Shown here: positions 25,777 to 35,060 of the stretch, piece by piece | How the letters are laid out: each line of letters begins with the position of its first letter | Numbering within the stretch: the stretch's first letter is position 1 | The notes under the pieces: model-generated | Databases searched by the model: none | What the model saw: the letters and a program-made list of their open reading frames with translations, nothing else | What the model was told of the DNA's origin: nothing | Position numbers and translations under genes: made by a program | Origin: Phycisphaerales bacterium | GTDB lineage: Bacteria; Planctomycetota; Phycisphaerae; Phycisphaerales; UBA1924 | NCBI GenBank assembly: GCA_029260345.1 | Contig: JAJDDK010000001.1 | Location: 62,001-126,000, forward strand | Reading direction: 5' to 3' | DNA: 64,000 nt

Positions 25777-27585
25777 ATGCTTCGATGGCTTCCCTGCATC
25801 CTGCTGCTTCTTGGCGGAATCCAATTCGCGGCGGCTCAATCCAGTCGTGCCGAAGTCATCGTGGCGCTCACGACCAATGATTCCACCGCTTACGTCGGTG
25901 ATTCCGTCGTGGTGAATGTCGTCGTCCTTAACGCAGAGAATTCCCCGGCGCCGGAGGTGACGTTTCCCGACGGGATGTCCGCCCAGGCGCAGCCGCGCAG
26001 TGAAGCGCAATCGCAATTCATCACGATTGTCAATGGACGACAGGTACGGCGAACTGAGTCTCGCTACACATTCCCCTTCATCGTCACGCCATCAAAGACA
26101 GGTCGATTCGATATCGGCCCCGCGCGGGTCACCATTGACGGTGTGACGTACGAATCAGACATCATTCGAATGCAAGTGCAGGAGCCGCAGGCGCGCGAAG
26201 ATCTTCGCCTGGTGATTGAGCTGGACAAAGCCACTGCGTACGTCGGCGAGTCAGTCACACTGACCGCGACCTGGATGATGCGCTCCAACATCAGCAATCA
26301 ATTCAGCTTTACGCTTCCGCAATTGCCAACCGCGATTGAGGTGTACGACCTTCCTTCTCCCTCTCCCAGCGCCCAAGACATTCGCGCCGGCCGCTACGCC
26401 GAGTTCGAATTCCTTGGCTCCACCGTGCTCGCCGAGCGCGGCGTTCGCGTCGCCGACGGACACGAATGGACGACCTACTCCTTTCGCAAGACGATCGTTC
26501 CCACCGCGCCAGGCGCCTTCGCCATCGGGCCCGCGTATTTTCGCGGCGCCGTTGAAGTGGGCCGCCGGCGCAATGGCATCTTTGGCGACGAATCCGTCCA
26601 CGAGCGTGCGGTCGTACCGTCTCAACAAGTCAACTTGCGCGTGCTGCCGCTGCCGACGTCCGAGCGACCTGACAATTTCACGGGCCTCGTCGGCGCGTAT
26701 CGCCTGACGACGCGACTCAGCCGCACGGAAATGAAAGTCGGCGATCCGATCACGCTGTCCATCAGAGTAAGCGGGCCATCGCCCATCGTGCGGGCGCGTT
26801 CCCTTGATCTCCTGGCGACGCCGGAGTTGACGCGCGACTTTCGAGTGTCGCCCGACGACACCACGACGCGTGTAGACGGTGGAACGCTGCTCATCGAAAC
26901 CACAGTGCGGCCGCTTGACGAACGAGTGAATGCCTTTCCGGAATTGTCGTTCCCGTATTTCGATCCGGAACTGCTCGAGTATCAGTTCGCTACTTCGCGC
27001 GCTATTCCGGTGACCGTAAAAGAGACTCGCATTGTCACCATGGATGATGCGATTGGATCAGACGCGAGAACGGCGCATACGCTCGACTCCTACACGGGCG
27101 GTTTCGCGCACATCTATTCAACGGACGATGTCCTGCGCGGAAGCACGTTCAACCTCATCGCGTTTGTGAAAACACCGCTGGCGATCGGCGTTTTGGCGAC
27201 CCCGCCGGCGGTTTGGTTCCTTTCAACGACGGTGCTCCTGATCGGCCGGGCGCGATCCCGCCGCGCAGCCAAATCGCCGCACCAGCGGGCCGGCGCCACT
27301 GCCCGCACCGCGATACGAAACGCGAACGACGCTTCTGAAATTGCAACTGCGCTCCGCGCCTATCTGCAAGCACGCTGCGGCGTCGCGCCGACCTCCTCAC
27401 CTGAAGAATCCGGAAAGGCCGTCGCACACTTCGCACCGGAACTGGAGATTCCAATTCAGCGTCTTCTGCAACAACTCGACGAGGCTCGCTTCGCGGGTGG
27501 TGATCACGAGGCTGTGGACGCACAACAAGATGAAGCCCTCACCGTGCTCAATGCGCTCGAAGCGGCGCAGCGGAGGTCGCGATGA
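25777..27585 (+). CDS. batD: BatD-like protein
   Basis: A 602-residue exported membrane protein with an N-terminal signal peptide (FAAAQSSR). Repeated beta domains follow: STAYVGDSVVVNVVV, ATAYVGESVTLTATW and EMKVGDPITLSIRVSG. The sequence FPFIVTPSKTGRFDIGPARV is the characteristic BatD block. One membrane helix lies near residues 468-488, before a cytoplasmic helical tail with EIATALRAYLQARCGVAP. It overlaps batE by four bases. It is expected to act at the periplasmic face with BatA-C. Confidence 0.85.
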   Translation: MLRWLPCILLLLGGIQFAAAQSSRAEVIVALTTNDSTAYVGDSVVVNVVVLNAENSPAPEVTFPDGMSAQAQPRSEAQSQFITIVNGRQVRRTESRYTFPFIVTPSKTGRFDIGPARVTIDGVTYESDIIRMQVQEPQAREDLRLVIELDKATAYVGESVTLTATWMMRSNISNQFSFTLPQLPTAIEVYDLPSPSPSAQDIRAGRYAEFEFLGSTVLAERGVRVADGHEWTTYSFRKTIVPTAPGAFAIGPAYFRGAVEVGRRRNGIFGDESVHERAVVPSQQVNLRVLPLPTSERPDNFTGLVGAYRLTTRLSRTEMKVGDPITLSIRVSGPSPIVRARSLDLLATPELTRDFRVSPDDTTTRVDGGTLLIETTVRPLDERVNAFPELSFPYFDPELLEYQFATSRAIPVTVKETRIVTMDDAIGSDARTAHTLDSYTGGFAHIYSTDDVLRGSTFNLIAFVKTPLAIGVLATPPAVWFLSTTVLLIGRARSRRAAKSPHQRAGATARTAIRNANDASEIATALRAYLQARCGVAPTSSPEESGKAVAHFAPELEIPIQRLLQQLDEARFAGGDHEAVDAQQDEALTVLNALEAAQRRSR

Positions 27586-28403
27586 TTCGAGCATTCGCCA
27601 TCCTCACGCTCGCACTTGTCGCGGCGACCGCAGCATATGCGCAGTCACCACAGCCCACCGTTGACCGTGCTGCTCTGGCGCGCCAGGCGGCAAATTCGTT
27701 TGATGAAGGCATTCGCCTGATGGAAACGGATCAGCCGCGCGCCGAACAGGCATTGCGTGAAGCTATTGCGACGTATGAATCCTTATTGAAGGAAGGCGTG
27801 GACAATGGCGCCATTCACTACAACCTCGGCAATGCGTACGCGTTGCTTGGCGATGTGGGCCATGCCATGCTCGCGTACCGGCGCGCAGCGATGTTTATTC
27901 CAAACGATCCGAATCTTCTGAAAAACATCGAGACGCTTGAGTCCCAGCTTCGCACGGAGATCAACGCAGCGCCGGCGCAAGCCACGTGGTCGCTTGGCCG
28001 TTCCTGGCTGCGATCGGCGCCTCCTGCAATCGTCGCCGGCATTGCGCTCGTATCGTGGTCCGTGTTCTGGCTAGCGCTCACGATCCGTCAGCGCTGGCGA
28101 AGCATGCCGCGCGCGTTTGTGGTGATTGCGGCCATGGCCTTCCTGTGCAGCGCTGCCGTCGCCGCTGGCGCCGCGTGGGCCGAGCGAACGGACGAGCGAG
28201 CCATTATCACGGCGCCGGAAACGGTTGGCCGAAAAGGGCCGGACGCCACGGCGTATGCGCCGAGTTTTGCGGCTCCGCTGACGGCAGGAATGGAAGTCAC
28301 CCTCGTCGACACGCGTCCGGGTTGGTCATTGGTTCGCCTTGCCGACACGCGGGAAACGTGGGTCCCATCCACTGATCTCGAGCGGATTCAAAAAATTAAA
28401 TAA
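27582..28403 (+). CDS. batE: BatE-like TPR/SH3 membrane protein
   Basis: A 273-residue protein. It has a signal peptide (ATAAYAQS), TPR units (GAIHYNLGNAYALLGDVGHA, MLAYRRAAMFIPNDPNL), two membrane helices (about residues 148-168 and 182-202), and an SH3-like C-terminus (MEVTLVDTRPGWSLVRLA then TWVPSTDLE). This TPR-TM-TM-SH3 order is that of BatE. It is the last gene of the moxR-bat run; the next gene follows after about 65 bp with its own possible promoter. Confidence 0.85.
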   Translation: MIRAFAILTLALVAATAAYAQSPQPTVDRAALARQAANSFDEGIRLMETDQPRAEQALREAIATYESLLKEGVDNGAIHYNLGNAYALLGDVGHAMLAYRRAAMFIPNDPNLLKNIETLESQLRTEINAAPAQATWSLGRSWLRSAPPAIVAGIALVSWSVFWLALTIRQRWRSMPRAFVVIAAMAFLCSAAVAAGAAWAERTDERAIITAPETVGRKGPDATAYAPSFAAPLTAGMEVTLVDTRPGWSLVRLADTRETWVPSTDLERIQKIK

Positions 28404-28458
28404 CCCGTTTTGCGTGTGTCTTTCGACTGGAACTCGCCGGACGGCGTCGCGGCGCCGA

Positions 28459-28464
28459 TACGAT
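28459..28464 (+). promoter_or_regulatory. Candidate -10 (TACGAT) before the CHAD gene
   Basis: TACGAT ends six bases before ATG 28471, the same -10 to ATG geometry as at 12810 and 14294. No good -35 is found, so support is limited. Confidence 0.25.
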
Positions 28465-28470
28465 ATGACC

Positions 28471-29511
28471 ATGTCCGGCGTCAAATCCGCATTCAAACAA
28501 ACACCTGCGGCCAATGGTCGCGTCATCGACGGCCTATCGCCGGAGATGCCCAGCGCCGAGGCGATTCGGCTATCGCTTGGGGGTCGTCTTCAGGCGATCC
28601 TCGAATTGATTCCCGATGCGGCGGCGCACGCTGGTGACGACGCACGCGTGGTGCATCGTTTGCGCGTCACCACACGGCGCGCCGCAGCCGCGATTCGCGC
28701 TTTCAAGGACACCGCGCCGAAAAAACACCGGAAGGCAGTCCTTCAGATTTTGAAAGAGCTTCGTTCGGCAGCGTCCGATGCGCGGGCCGCCGATGTTGAT
28801 CTCACCGCGCTTGGCACGACGCTCGAAGCCGCATCAACCGGACGTGCATCAGCGATTTCGTTTGTCATGGGCGCCATCGCTTCGGAGCGCGAAGTCGCTG
28901 CGAGATCACTGATCGAATGTTGTTCAGGCGATGTGGCAAAGCGACTGCAGAAAGCGTCCGTGCGGCTTCTCAAGTCCGCAACGAAGCGAAGCAGCGAGAA
29001 CGAAGCGTTTCTTGCGTGCAGCGAACAAGCCGTGGCTCGCCCGGTCGAGAAAGCAGTTCGCGCCGCCCATGCCGATCTCACTACGATCGACCACGTCCAT
29101 CAGCTTCGCATTGAGTGCAAGCGGCTTCGGTACACACTTGAGTCCATCGGCCCTTGCGCTGACGCACTCGGCTTGCGACCGCTGTATGACCTGCTGGTGG
29201 AATCGCAAGATCAGTTCGGCGCCGTGAATGATGCGCACGAGCTGGCCGCCCGGATTGCGGCGCTGCATGACCGCTATTCACAACCACCTTTCGAACTGCC
29301 CTCGACCCTTGCGGAAGAGCTTTGCGTCTTTCGTGACGAACTGGCCGATCGCTCACGTTCAACTCACGCGGCGTTCCTTGATTGGTGGGAATCGGCGCCG
29401 CTGCATCAATTTCTGACGAACGCCGACAGCGCTGCCCGACCCTTGAACGGGCACACGCAGGTTTCTGCAATTTCGGCGTCGCACAACGGCGCCGAGGAGG
29501 CCACAACGTGA
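28471..29511 (+). CDS. CHAD-domain protein
   Basis: A 346-residue helical protein with the CHAD signature HRLRVTTRRAAAAIRAFKD, and a second conserved half containing HQLRIECKRLRYTLESIG. CHAD domains bind inorganic polyphosphate through their many conserved basic residues. The gene overlaps the exopolyphosphatase-like gene by four bases, with the stop inside GTGA. That supports a polyphosphate-related function. ATG 28465 is two codons upstream and also possible; a longer frame from 28339 overlaps batE and is rejected. Confidence 0.88.
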   Translation: MSGVKSAFKQTPAANGRVIDGLSPEMPSAEAIRLSLGGRLQAILELIPDAAAHAGDDARVVHRLRVTTRRAAAAIRAFKDTAPKKHRKAVLQILKELRSAASDARAADVDLTALGTTLEAASTGRASAISFVMGAIASEREVAARSLIECCSGDVAKRLQKASVRLLKSATKRSSENEAFLACSEQAVARPVEKAVRAAHADLTTIDHVHQLRIECKRLRYTLESIGPCADALGLRPLYDLLVESQDQFGAVNDAHELAARIAALHDRYSQPPFELPSTLAEELCVFRDELADRSRSTHAAFLDWWESAPLHQFLTNADSAARPLNGHTQVSAISASHNGAEEATT

Positions 29512-31175
29512 CCGATGGATCCGACCCTCAAGCCGCAGGACGACGGCTCGCTGCGATCGACGTTGGCACGAACAGCATTCGGTTGATCATTGCCGAAGCG
29601 CGCACCGATGGCACGTATCGCGTGATCGATGATGAGAAAGAGATTTCTCGTCTCGGTGAGGGCGCGGATGAATCAGGAAACCTCGGCGCCGAGCCCATGC
29701 GCCGCTCCACGGAAGCCATCGCGCGGCTGAAGGAAATTGCCGAGGGATATGGCGTCCGTGAACTGCGCGTCGTCGCCACCAGCGCTGTGCGCGAAGCGAA
29801 CAACGGGCAAGTCATGGTGGCCATGGTGCGCGAACGCGCCGGCGTGGATCTGGAAATCATTTCAGGCGACGAGGAAGCGCGTCTTGCGTATCGCAGCGCG
29901 GCACAAGCGTTTGACCTGCGCGGGGAACCGGTCGCTGTGGTTGATGTTGGCGGTGGGAGCACTGAGATTGTCATCGCGATGGATGGCGTGATTGAACAAG
30001 CATGGTCGCTTCCGCTCGGCGCCGTTCGGCTCACTGAGCGATTCGGCCCCTGCGAAGATTCGAAAGGCCGCCAATTCGATGACATGCGCTCGTTCATCAA
30101 GGATGAACTCCGCGAATGTCTGCCCAAGCTGATCGCGCCCGTGCAACTGGTCTGTGGCAGCGGCGGCACTTTCACCAACCTGGCCCGCATTTCATTGCGG
30201 CAAATGACGCCTGTGCGCGGCGGGGAAATGCTGCCGTTCGCCACGCAGGGCCATGAAATGCAGCGGGACGAAGTGAAGCGCATCTTGCGCCGCCTGTCAC
30301 GCTTGACCGTGCGCGATCGCGCCAATGTGCCGGGCCTCAGCCCGGAACGTGCGGACATCATCGTCGCGGGCATCGCCATTGTGGACCGAGTTATGAAGCG
30401 GCTGCGCGTCAATCGCATGCGCGTCAACGACGGAGGCGTGCGTGATGGACTGCTGCTGGACATGGCGGCTGGTCTGGTGTCGCGAGGCGGTCAGGACCGG
30501 CCAATGCGAATTGAGGCCGCTCAGCGATTTGGCGAATCATGCCGCTATGAAGAGCCACACGCGCAGCACGTGAAGTGGCTCTCGCTTCGTCTATTCGATC
30601 AGCTTGCGGCGATTGATCCGGAATGGTTCGAGCAAGGGTGGTCGCTGCCTCAGTCGCGAGAACTGCTTGAGGCGGCAGCGCTGCTGCACGACGTCGGGTA
30701 CTTGATTAGTTATGCGCAGCACCACAAGCATAGCTATCACATCATCATGCATGGTGATCTGGCGGGGTTCACGTCGCGCGAGCGCGAGCTGATCGCCAAT
30801 ATCGCGCGGTATCACCGGCGCAAGGCGCCCCGAAAGAAGCATTCAAACTTCGCCCGGCTGCGCCCGGAGGACCGGGTGCTGGTGCGCCGTCTCGCCGCCG
30901 TGCTGCGCATTGCGGACGGACTCGATCGAACGCACACGCAGAGCGTTGGTGATGTGCGCGTGCGGCGCACGCAAGCCGGTTTGCGCATTGATGTGCTGGC
31001 GCCAAGTGAATCCACCGTGGATATCTGGGGCGCCAAAAAGAAATCTGATCTTTTCGAATCCTGCTTTGACACTACGGTCGAATTTGCGTGGACGGATCCC
31101 GAGGAGATTGGCCTCGGCCCGGCGAACCGGCGCGGCGCCTTGCAGTTTCAGCCGACCGCTGACGAGGACAACTGA
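29508..31175 (+). CDS. ppx: Ppx/GppA phosphatase with C-terminal HD domain
   Basis: A 555-residue protein. The N-terminal half is the actin-like Ppx/GppA fold: AAIDVGTNSIRLIIAEA, then VVDVGGGSTEIVIA and VCGSGGTFTNLARIS. The C-terminal half has an HD phosphohydrolase core with LLHDVGYLISYAQHHKHS, HIIMHGD, and later VLRIADGLDRTH. It should hydrolyse polyphosphate or pppGpp; the two cannot be told apart from sequence. GTG 29508 has GAGGAGG eight bases upstream and overlaps the CHAD stop. The product pairs naturally with the polyphosphate-binding CHAD protein. Confidence 0.9.
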   Translation: MTDGSDPQAAGRRLAAIDVGTNSIRLIIAEARTDGTYRVIDDEKEISRLGEGADESGNLGAEPMRRSTEAIARLKEIAEGYGVRELRVVATSAVREANNGQVMVAMVRERAGVDLEIISGDEEARLAYRSAAQAFDLRGEPVAVVDVGGGSTEIVIAMDGVIEQAWSLPLGAVRLTERFGPCEDSKGRQFDDMRSFIKDELRECLPKLIAPVQLVCGSGGTFTNLARISLRQMTPVRGGEMLPFATQGHEMQRDEVKRILRRLSRLTVRDRANVPGLSPERADIIVAGIAIVDRVMKRLRVNRMRVNDGGVRDGLLLDMAAGLVSRGGQDRPMRIEAAQRFGESCRYEEPHAQHVKWLSLRLFDQLAAIDPEWFEQGWSLPQSRELLEAAALLHDVGYLISYAQHHKHSYHIIMHGDLAGFTSRERELIANIARYHRRKAPRKKHSNFARLRPEDRVLVRRLAAVLRIADGLDRTHTQSVGDVRVRRTQAGLRIDVLAPSESTVDIWGAKKKSDLFESCFDTTVEFAWTDPEEIGLGPANRRGALQFQPTADEDN

Positions 31176-31201
31176 GGTTTCATTGGCGTCGGAATTTAGC
31201 C

Positions 31202-32215
31202 TCAGAGCCAGCGCATCTTGCGGAAGAATGCGACTTCCGCGATCGCAATCACCACGATGATCGCGCACACGAAGAGAAATCCCATCGACGAATCCGCTAG
31301 CGGGATGCCGCCGACGTTGATGCCGAGAAGTCCGGTCAACAATCCGAGGGGCAGCGCGACCGTCGCGACCAGCGTAAGGACATAGAGCGTGCGGCCGACG
31401 CGCTGCTCATGCCGCGCGCGGATTTCTTCCTGCGTGACGGCGGCGCGATCGCGGACTTCTTCAAGAGCTTCGACGATGCGCGCCGTGTGTTCAGCGGTGG
31501 TGCGCAGCGAGGCGAGATCGCGCTCGCTCAAAAGATCGGGTGAGTGAATCAGGAGATTCGTGATCGCATCGCGTTGCGGCACAAGGTAGCGCCGGTAGCG
31601 AATTGCTTGACGGCGAATCGTCGCCAGTGATGAGCGGTGCGCGGGATCATCCACATCCGCGTCCAGCATGGATTCTTCGATTTCGTCGAGCATCGTTTCG
31701 AGGTTGGCGACGGTCGGTCCCATGCGCATGGCCAGCCCGAGCGCCACCGTCGCGAGAAAAGCCCCGGCCGTTGCAGACGCTTTGCCGTGCTGTGCGGCTT
31801 CGCGAATCTCCGCAATGATTTTGAAGCGGAATTGCCGCAACGTGATGATGCGCGTTGGCTCAAGCCACATGCGTATCGCGATGAGTTCGTCGGGCTCGGC
31901 GCCGGGGTTGAGATTGACGCCGCGCAGAATGACGAGCAGCCCTCCACCGATGGCTTGCGCGCGCGGTCGTGTTTCCTCTGCGAGGAGCGATTCGGCAACC
32001 ATCGCGTCCAGCCCGGATTCCTCACGCAGCCACTTTTTTGTGTGTTCCTTGGTGCGATCCAGATGAATCCAAAGTGGCGGCGCCTCGGCCGGCGGAGCCA
32101 ACTCCCCCCATCCGCGCCGTCGATCGTCAAAATCACCCGGCTCTCCAGGCAAGCGTGTTGCGAGGATCAGGCCGCCGTCGGCGTCGAACGGTTCGAATGA
32201 TGGAATTGCGGTCAC
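31202..32215 (-). CDS. zntB: CorA-family transporter, ZntB-like
   Basis: A 337-residue protein with the CorA architecture: a large cytoplasmic N-terminal domain, a long helical stalk (DEIEESMLDADVDD onward) and two C-terminal membrane helices. The pore motif reads GINVGGIP, the ZntB form, rather than the YGMNF of magnesium CorA, so zinc or other divalent transport is more likely. The frame stays open to 32827, but it crosses the tRNA gene. GTG 32215 is taken as the start because homology begins there. No strong ribosome binding site is seen. It is convergent with ppx, 26 bp away. Confidence 0.82.
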   Translation of the reverse strand: MTAIPSFEPFDADGGLILATRLPGEPGDFDDRRRGWGELAPPAEAPPLWIHLDRTKEHTKKWLREESGLDAMVAESLLAEETRPRAQAIGGGLLVILRGVNLNPGAEPDELIAIRMWLEPTRIITLRQFRFKIIAEIREAAQHGKASATAGAFLATVALGLAMRMGPTVANLETMLDEIEESMLDADVDDPAHRSSLATIRRQAIRYRRYLVPQRDAITNLLIHSPDLLSERDLASLRTTAEHTARIVEALEEVRDRAAVTQEEIRARHEQRVGRTLYVLTLVATVALPLGLLTGLLGINVGGIPLADSSMGFLFVCAIIVVIAIAEVAFFRKMRWL

Positions 32216-32322
32216 GGCCAGCAGGGTACGTCCGCCACCAGTTCGCCACCACGTTTGGGGGTGACAACGAATGCGGCCCACGGCGGAGCTTCGCCGCCGG
32301 GGAGCGGCTCGTGCGCAAAGAA

Positions 32323-32395
<73 letters not shown>

Positions 32396-32571
32396 GATTG
32401 GTGGGCGGCTCTTGCCGCCGCCTCGCCTGTCAGACGCGAGGCAGTGTATCGGCGCGCGCGGGATCGTCCAGTCCAATGATCCTTTGAAAAAGGGCCTCAT
32501 GAACGAATATCTTGGTGGTGATCGCGTACGACCGCCTGCCGAACGTTGGCGCCCGGGCCGGGGGCCGCTCG
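32396..32571. other. Intergenic region upstream of tRNA-Lys and of the rpmF-plsX operon
   Basis: No gene is supported. On the - strand a TACACT hexamer about 49 bases upstream of the tRNA could be its -10, but the -35 is unclear. Confidence 0.3.
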
Positions 32572-32600
32572 TTGACATTCCAGCCCCCCTTCGATAGCCT
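32572..32600 (+). promoter_or_regulatory. Promoter of the rpmF-plsX-fab operon
   Basis: A perfect TTGACA (32572-32577), a 17-base spacer and TAGCCT (32595-32600). The predicted start near 32607 leaves about 155 bases of untranslated leader before rpmF, long enough for leader regulation. The interval between the promoter and rpmF holds no supported gene. Confidence 0.6.
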
Positions 32601-32762
32601 CTCCGATCTTCCAGAAGGCCCGTCATTGATCGATTCGACGGCGTTCTGAAGGTTTCGGCGGTGGCATTTTCAACGCAGGACCGGTCAGCCCATCGCGGGC
32701 GCGCGGCGCCGAGCGGGCCATCGGCCGCGGATGAGGCTCCTGACGAAGGTTCACAGACAACC

Positions 32763-32942
32763 ATGCAACCTACACATCGACAAAGCCCGGGACGGACGCG
32801 CCGCCGACGGTCGCATCTCGCCGTCAAGCCGATTCAAACGGTGTCATGCCCGAACTGCGGTTCGGCCAAGCGACCGCACCGAGCGTGCAAGAACTGCGGA
32901 TACGTCCGACCGGGGCTCATGCTGCAAGACATCGGGGGCTGA
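32763..32942 (+). CDS. rpmF: 50S ribosomal protein L32
   Basis: A 59-residue protein ending in a four-cysteine zinc ribbon: CPNCGSAKRPHRACKNCGY. Its basic N-terminal half (SPGRTRRRRSHLAV) matches the L32 core, although the usual MAVPKRR opening is replaced by MQPTHRQ. ATG 32763 is used; a longer frame from 32661 has no family support. L32 is followed four bases later by plsX, the standard rpmF-plsX arrangement linking ribosome and lipid synthesis. The usual upstream yceD is absent. Confidence 0.85.
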   Translation: MQPTHRQSPGRTRRRRSHLAVKPIQTVSCPNCGSAKRPHRACKNCGYVRPGLMLQDIGG

Positions 32943-32946
32943 CCTC

Positions 32947-34005
32947 ATGCGGATCGCGATCGATGCGATGGGCGGAGACAATGCGCCCGGAGCGATCCTC
33001 CAGGGGTGCATTGAAGCGCTCCCCCTGCTCGACGCAGACGATGCCCTCGTCCTGGTCGGGCCTCGCGATCTGATTGAATCAAATCTCGGCGACGTCTCCG
33101 ATCCGCGACTTCAAATTGAACACGCCGACGACGTCATCGCCATGCACGAATCGCCCGTCGAGGCCGTTCGGCAAAAGCCCGAATCCTCAATCGTCAAACT
33201 CTGCAAACTTGCCAGCCGCAAAGCTGATCGACCCGTGGACGCGGCTGTCTCTGCCGGCAACACCGGAGCGATGGTCTCTGCGGCGACGATGTTTATGCGC
33301 CGGCTTCGCGGCGTGCATCGCCCCGGCATCGCCGCGGTTATCCCCAGCTTTGGCGGCCACTTCGTTTTATGCGACGTCGGCGCCAACCCTGAGCCGCGAT
33401 CCAGCCACCTCGCGCAATACGCCGTAATGGCGGAAACCTACGCGCGGCTCGCTCTCGGCATTGAACGGCCCCGCATCGCGCAAATCTCCATCGGGACCGA
33501 AGCCGGCAAAGGCACCCGCATGACGCGCGAAGTGCGAGCCGCCCTCGAACAAGCCCCGGGGCTGAACTACATCGGCTACGTCGAAGGGCGTGAACTCTTC
33601 GAAGGCGCGGCTGATGTTGTCGTCACGGACGGTTTCGTCGGCAATTCCATGCTGAAACTGTCCGAAGGGCTCGCAGCGGGTCTCTTGCGGGCCATCGTGC
33701 GGGAAGTGATGGAATACGACGGCTCGCTCGCCGCCAAACTCCAGCCGGTGCTGATTTCCCTCAAGAGGAAGAACGACTACCACGAATACGGCGCCGCCCC
33801 ACTGCTGGGCGTCAATGGCGTATGCATGATCAGCCACGGCTCCAGCGAGCCGCGCACGGTCGTGAGCGCCATTCGCATGACGCGCGATTACCTCAAGAGC
33901 GATATCAATCAGGCGATCATTAATCGTTTGGCGGACATTGGTCCGGCACTTGATCGAGCGGCGTCAGAGATCGCGTCCGAGGAAGCGCTCCAGGAGCCCG
34001 CATGA
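32947..34005 (+). CDS. plsX: Phosphate acyltransferase PlsX
   Basis: PlsX makes acyl-phosphate from acyl-ACP for phospholipid synthesis. The 352-residue protein opens RIAIDAMGGDNAP, the family signature, and contains DAAVSAGNTGAMVSAATMFM, VVTDGFVGNSMLKLSEG and the C-terminal EYGAAPLLGVNGVCMISHG. The upstream frame to 32731 overlaps rpmF and is a shadow. The stop overlaps the fabH ATG by four bases. Confidence 0.95.
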   Translation: MRIAIDAMGGDNAPGAILQGCIEALPLLDADDALVLVGPRDLIESNLGDVSDPRLQIEHADDVIAMHESPVEAVRQKPESSIVKLCKLASRKADRPVDAAVSAGNTGAMVSAATMFMRRLRGVHRPGIAAVIPSFGGHFVLCDVGANPEPRSSHLAQYAVMAETYARLALGIERPRIAQISIGTEAGKGTRMTREVRAALEQAPGLNYIGYVEGRELFEGAADVVVTDGFVGNSMLKLSEGLAAGLLRAIVREVMEYDGSLAAKLQPVLISLKRKNDYHEYGAAPLLGVNGVCMISHGSSEPRTVVSAIRMTRDYLKSDINQAIINRLADIGPALDRAASEIASEEALQEPA

Positions 34006-35036
34006 CGGCGCCCTCTTCCAAGGCGATTCGCCCGCCGGAACCGCCGCGCATCGGAGTGCGCATCGCCGGGACCGGTCATGCTGTGCCCGAAACGCGACTC
34101 ACCAACGAGGACCTGTCGCGCACCATCGACACGACGCATGAGTGGATTGTGCAGCGCACCGGCATCCATGAGCGGCGTGTGTGCAACCCCGCCAAAGGTG
34201 AATCGGCTCGTTCTTTGTGCAACGCCGCGCTTCGTGATGCGTTGGCGGATGCGCGCCTCGATGCAACGGATCTCGATCTCATCCTCATCGCCTCCGTCAG
34301 TGGTGAATCGCGCGTTCCATCCGTCGCGTGCCGCGTCGCGGCGGACCTTGGCGCCACATCGGCCGGCGCTATGGATGTGATTGCTGCGTGCAGCGGTTTC
34401 GTCTACGGGCTGAACATCGGGCACGAGCTCATCCGCGGTGGTTCCTATCGCAATGTCGCCGTCATCGGCTGCGACGTGATGAGCTCAATCATTGATCCGC
34501 TTGACCGGCGCACCGTAATCCTGTTCGGCGACGCCGCTGGCGCCGCCGTATTGCGCGCCACGGATGACATGAGCAAAGGCATTCTGGCGCAAAGCCTTCA
34601 CGCCGATGGCTCACGCTGGCATGACCTGTACCTGCCCTACATTGATCGCGATCTTCCCGAAGGCTCGAACTGGCAGGAAGGCCCGCCGGGATGTCTGCGG
34701 ATGAACGGCCGTGAGGTCTATAAGTTTGCCGTCAAGACGTTTTCTGAACTGATCAGCGAAACACTCGAGAAAACCGGCCTTAAAGCAGATGACGTCGACC
34801 TTTTCATCGCGCACCAGTCCAACGCGCGCATTCTTGAATCGGCACGCGAGCGATTCGGCATTCCCGAAGAAAAGATGTACGTCAACATCGATCGCTATGG
34901 CAACAGCTCGGCGGGCTCCGTCCCGCTCTGTCTATCAGAGTTGCGCGATCAGGGACGCGTCGCTGATGGCGACATCGTCATGTTTGTCGCATTCGGTGCA
35001 GGTCTTACCTGGGCCAGCAGCCTGTGGCGCGTTTGA
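34002..35036 (+). CDS. fabH: 3-oxoacyl-ACP synthase III
   Basis: FabH starts fatty-acid chains by condensing acetyl-CoA with malonyl-ACP. The catalytic triad is visible: Cys in DVIAACSGFVYGL, His in FIAHQSNARIL and Asn in RYGNSSAGSVP. The His motif is AHQSN instead of the more common PHQAN. At 344 residues it is slightly long because of a Pro-rich N-terminus (SKAIRPPEPPRIGV). It is translationally coupled to plsX. Confidence 0.94.
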   Translation: MTAPSSKAIRPPEPPRIGVRIAGTGHAVPETRLTNEDLSRTIDTTHEWIVQRTGIHERRVCNPAKGESARSLCNAALRDALADARLDATDLDLILIASVSGESRVPSVACRVAADLGATSAGAMDVIAACSGFVYGLNIGHELIRGGSYRNVAVIGCDVMSSIIDPLDRRTVILFGDAAGAAVLRATDDMSKGILAQSLHADGSRWHDLYLPYIDRDLPEGSNWQEGPPGCLRMNGREVYKFAVKTFSELISETLEKTGLKADDVDLFIAHQSNARILESARERFGIPEEKMYVNIDRYGNSSAGSVPLCLSELRDQGRVADGDIVMFVAFGAGLTWASSLWRV

Positions 35037-35060
35037 ACGGCGCACCGTGATGAATTTCCT

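Noticed and set aside
32281-32299. Terminator hairpin CGGCGG/CCGCCG after tRNA-Lys
   Set aside because: A stem exists but no T-run follows on the - strand, and it lies within a GC-rich region where such pairs are frequent.
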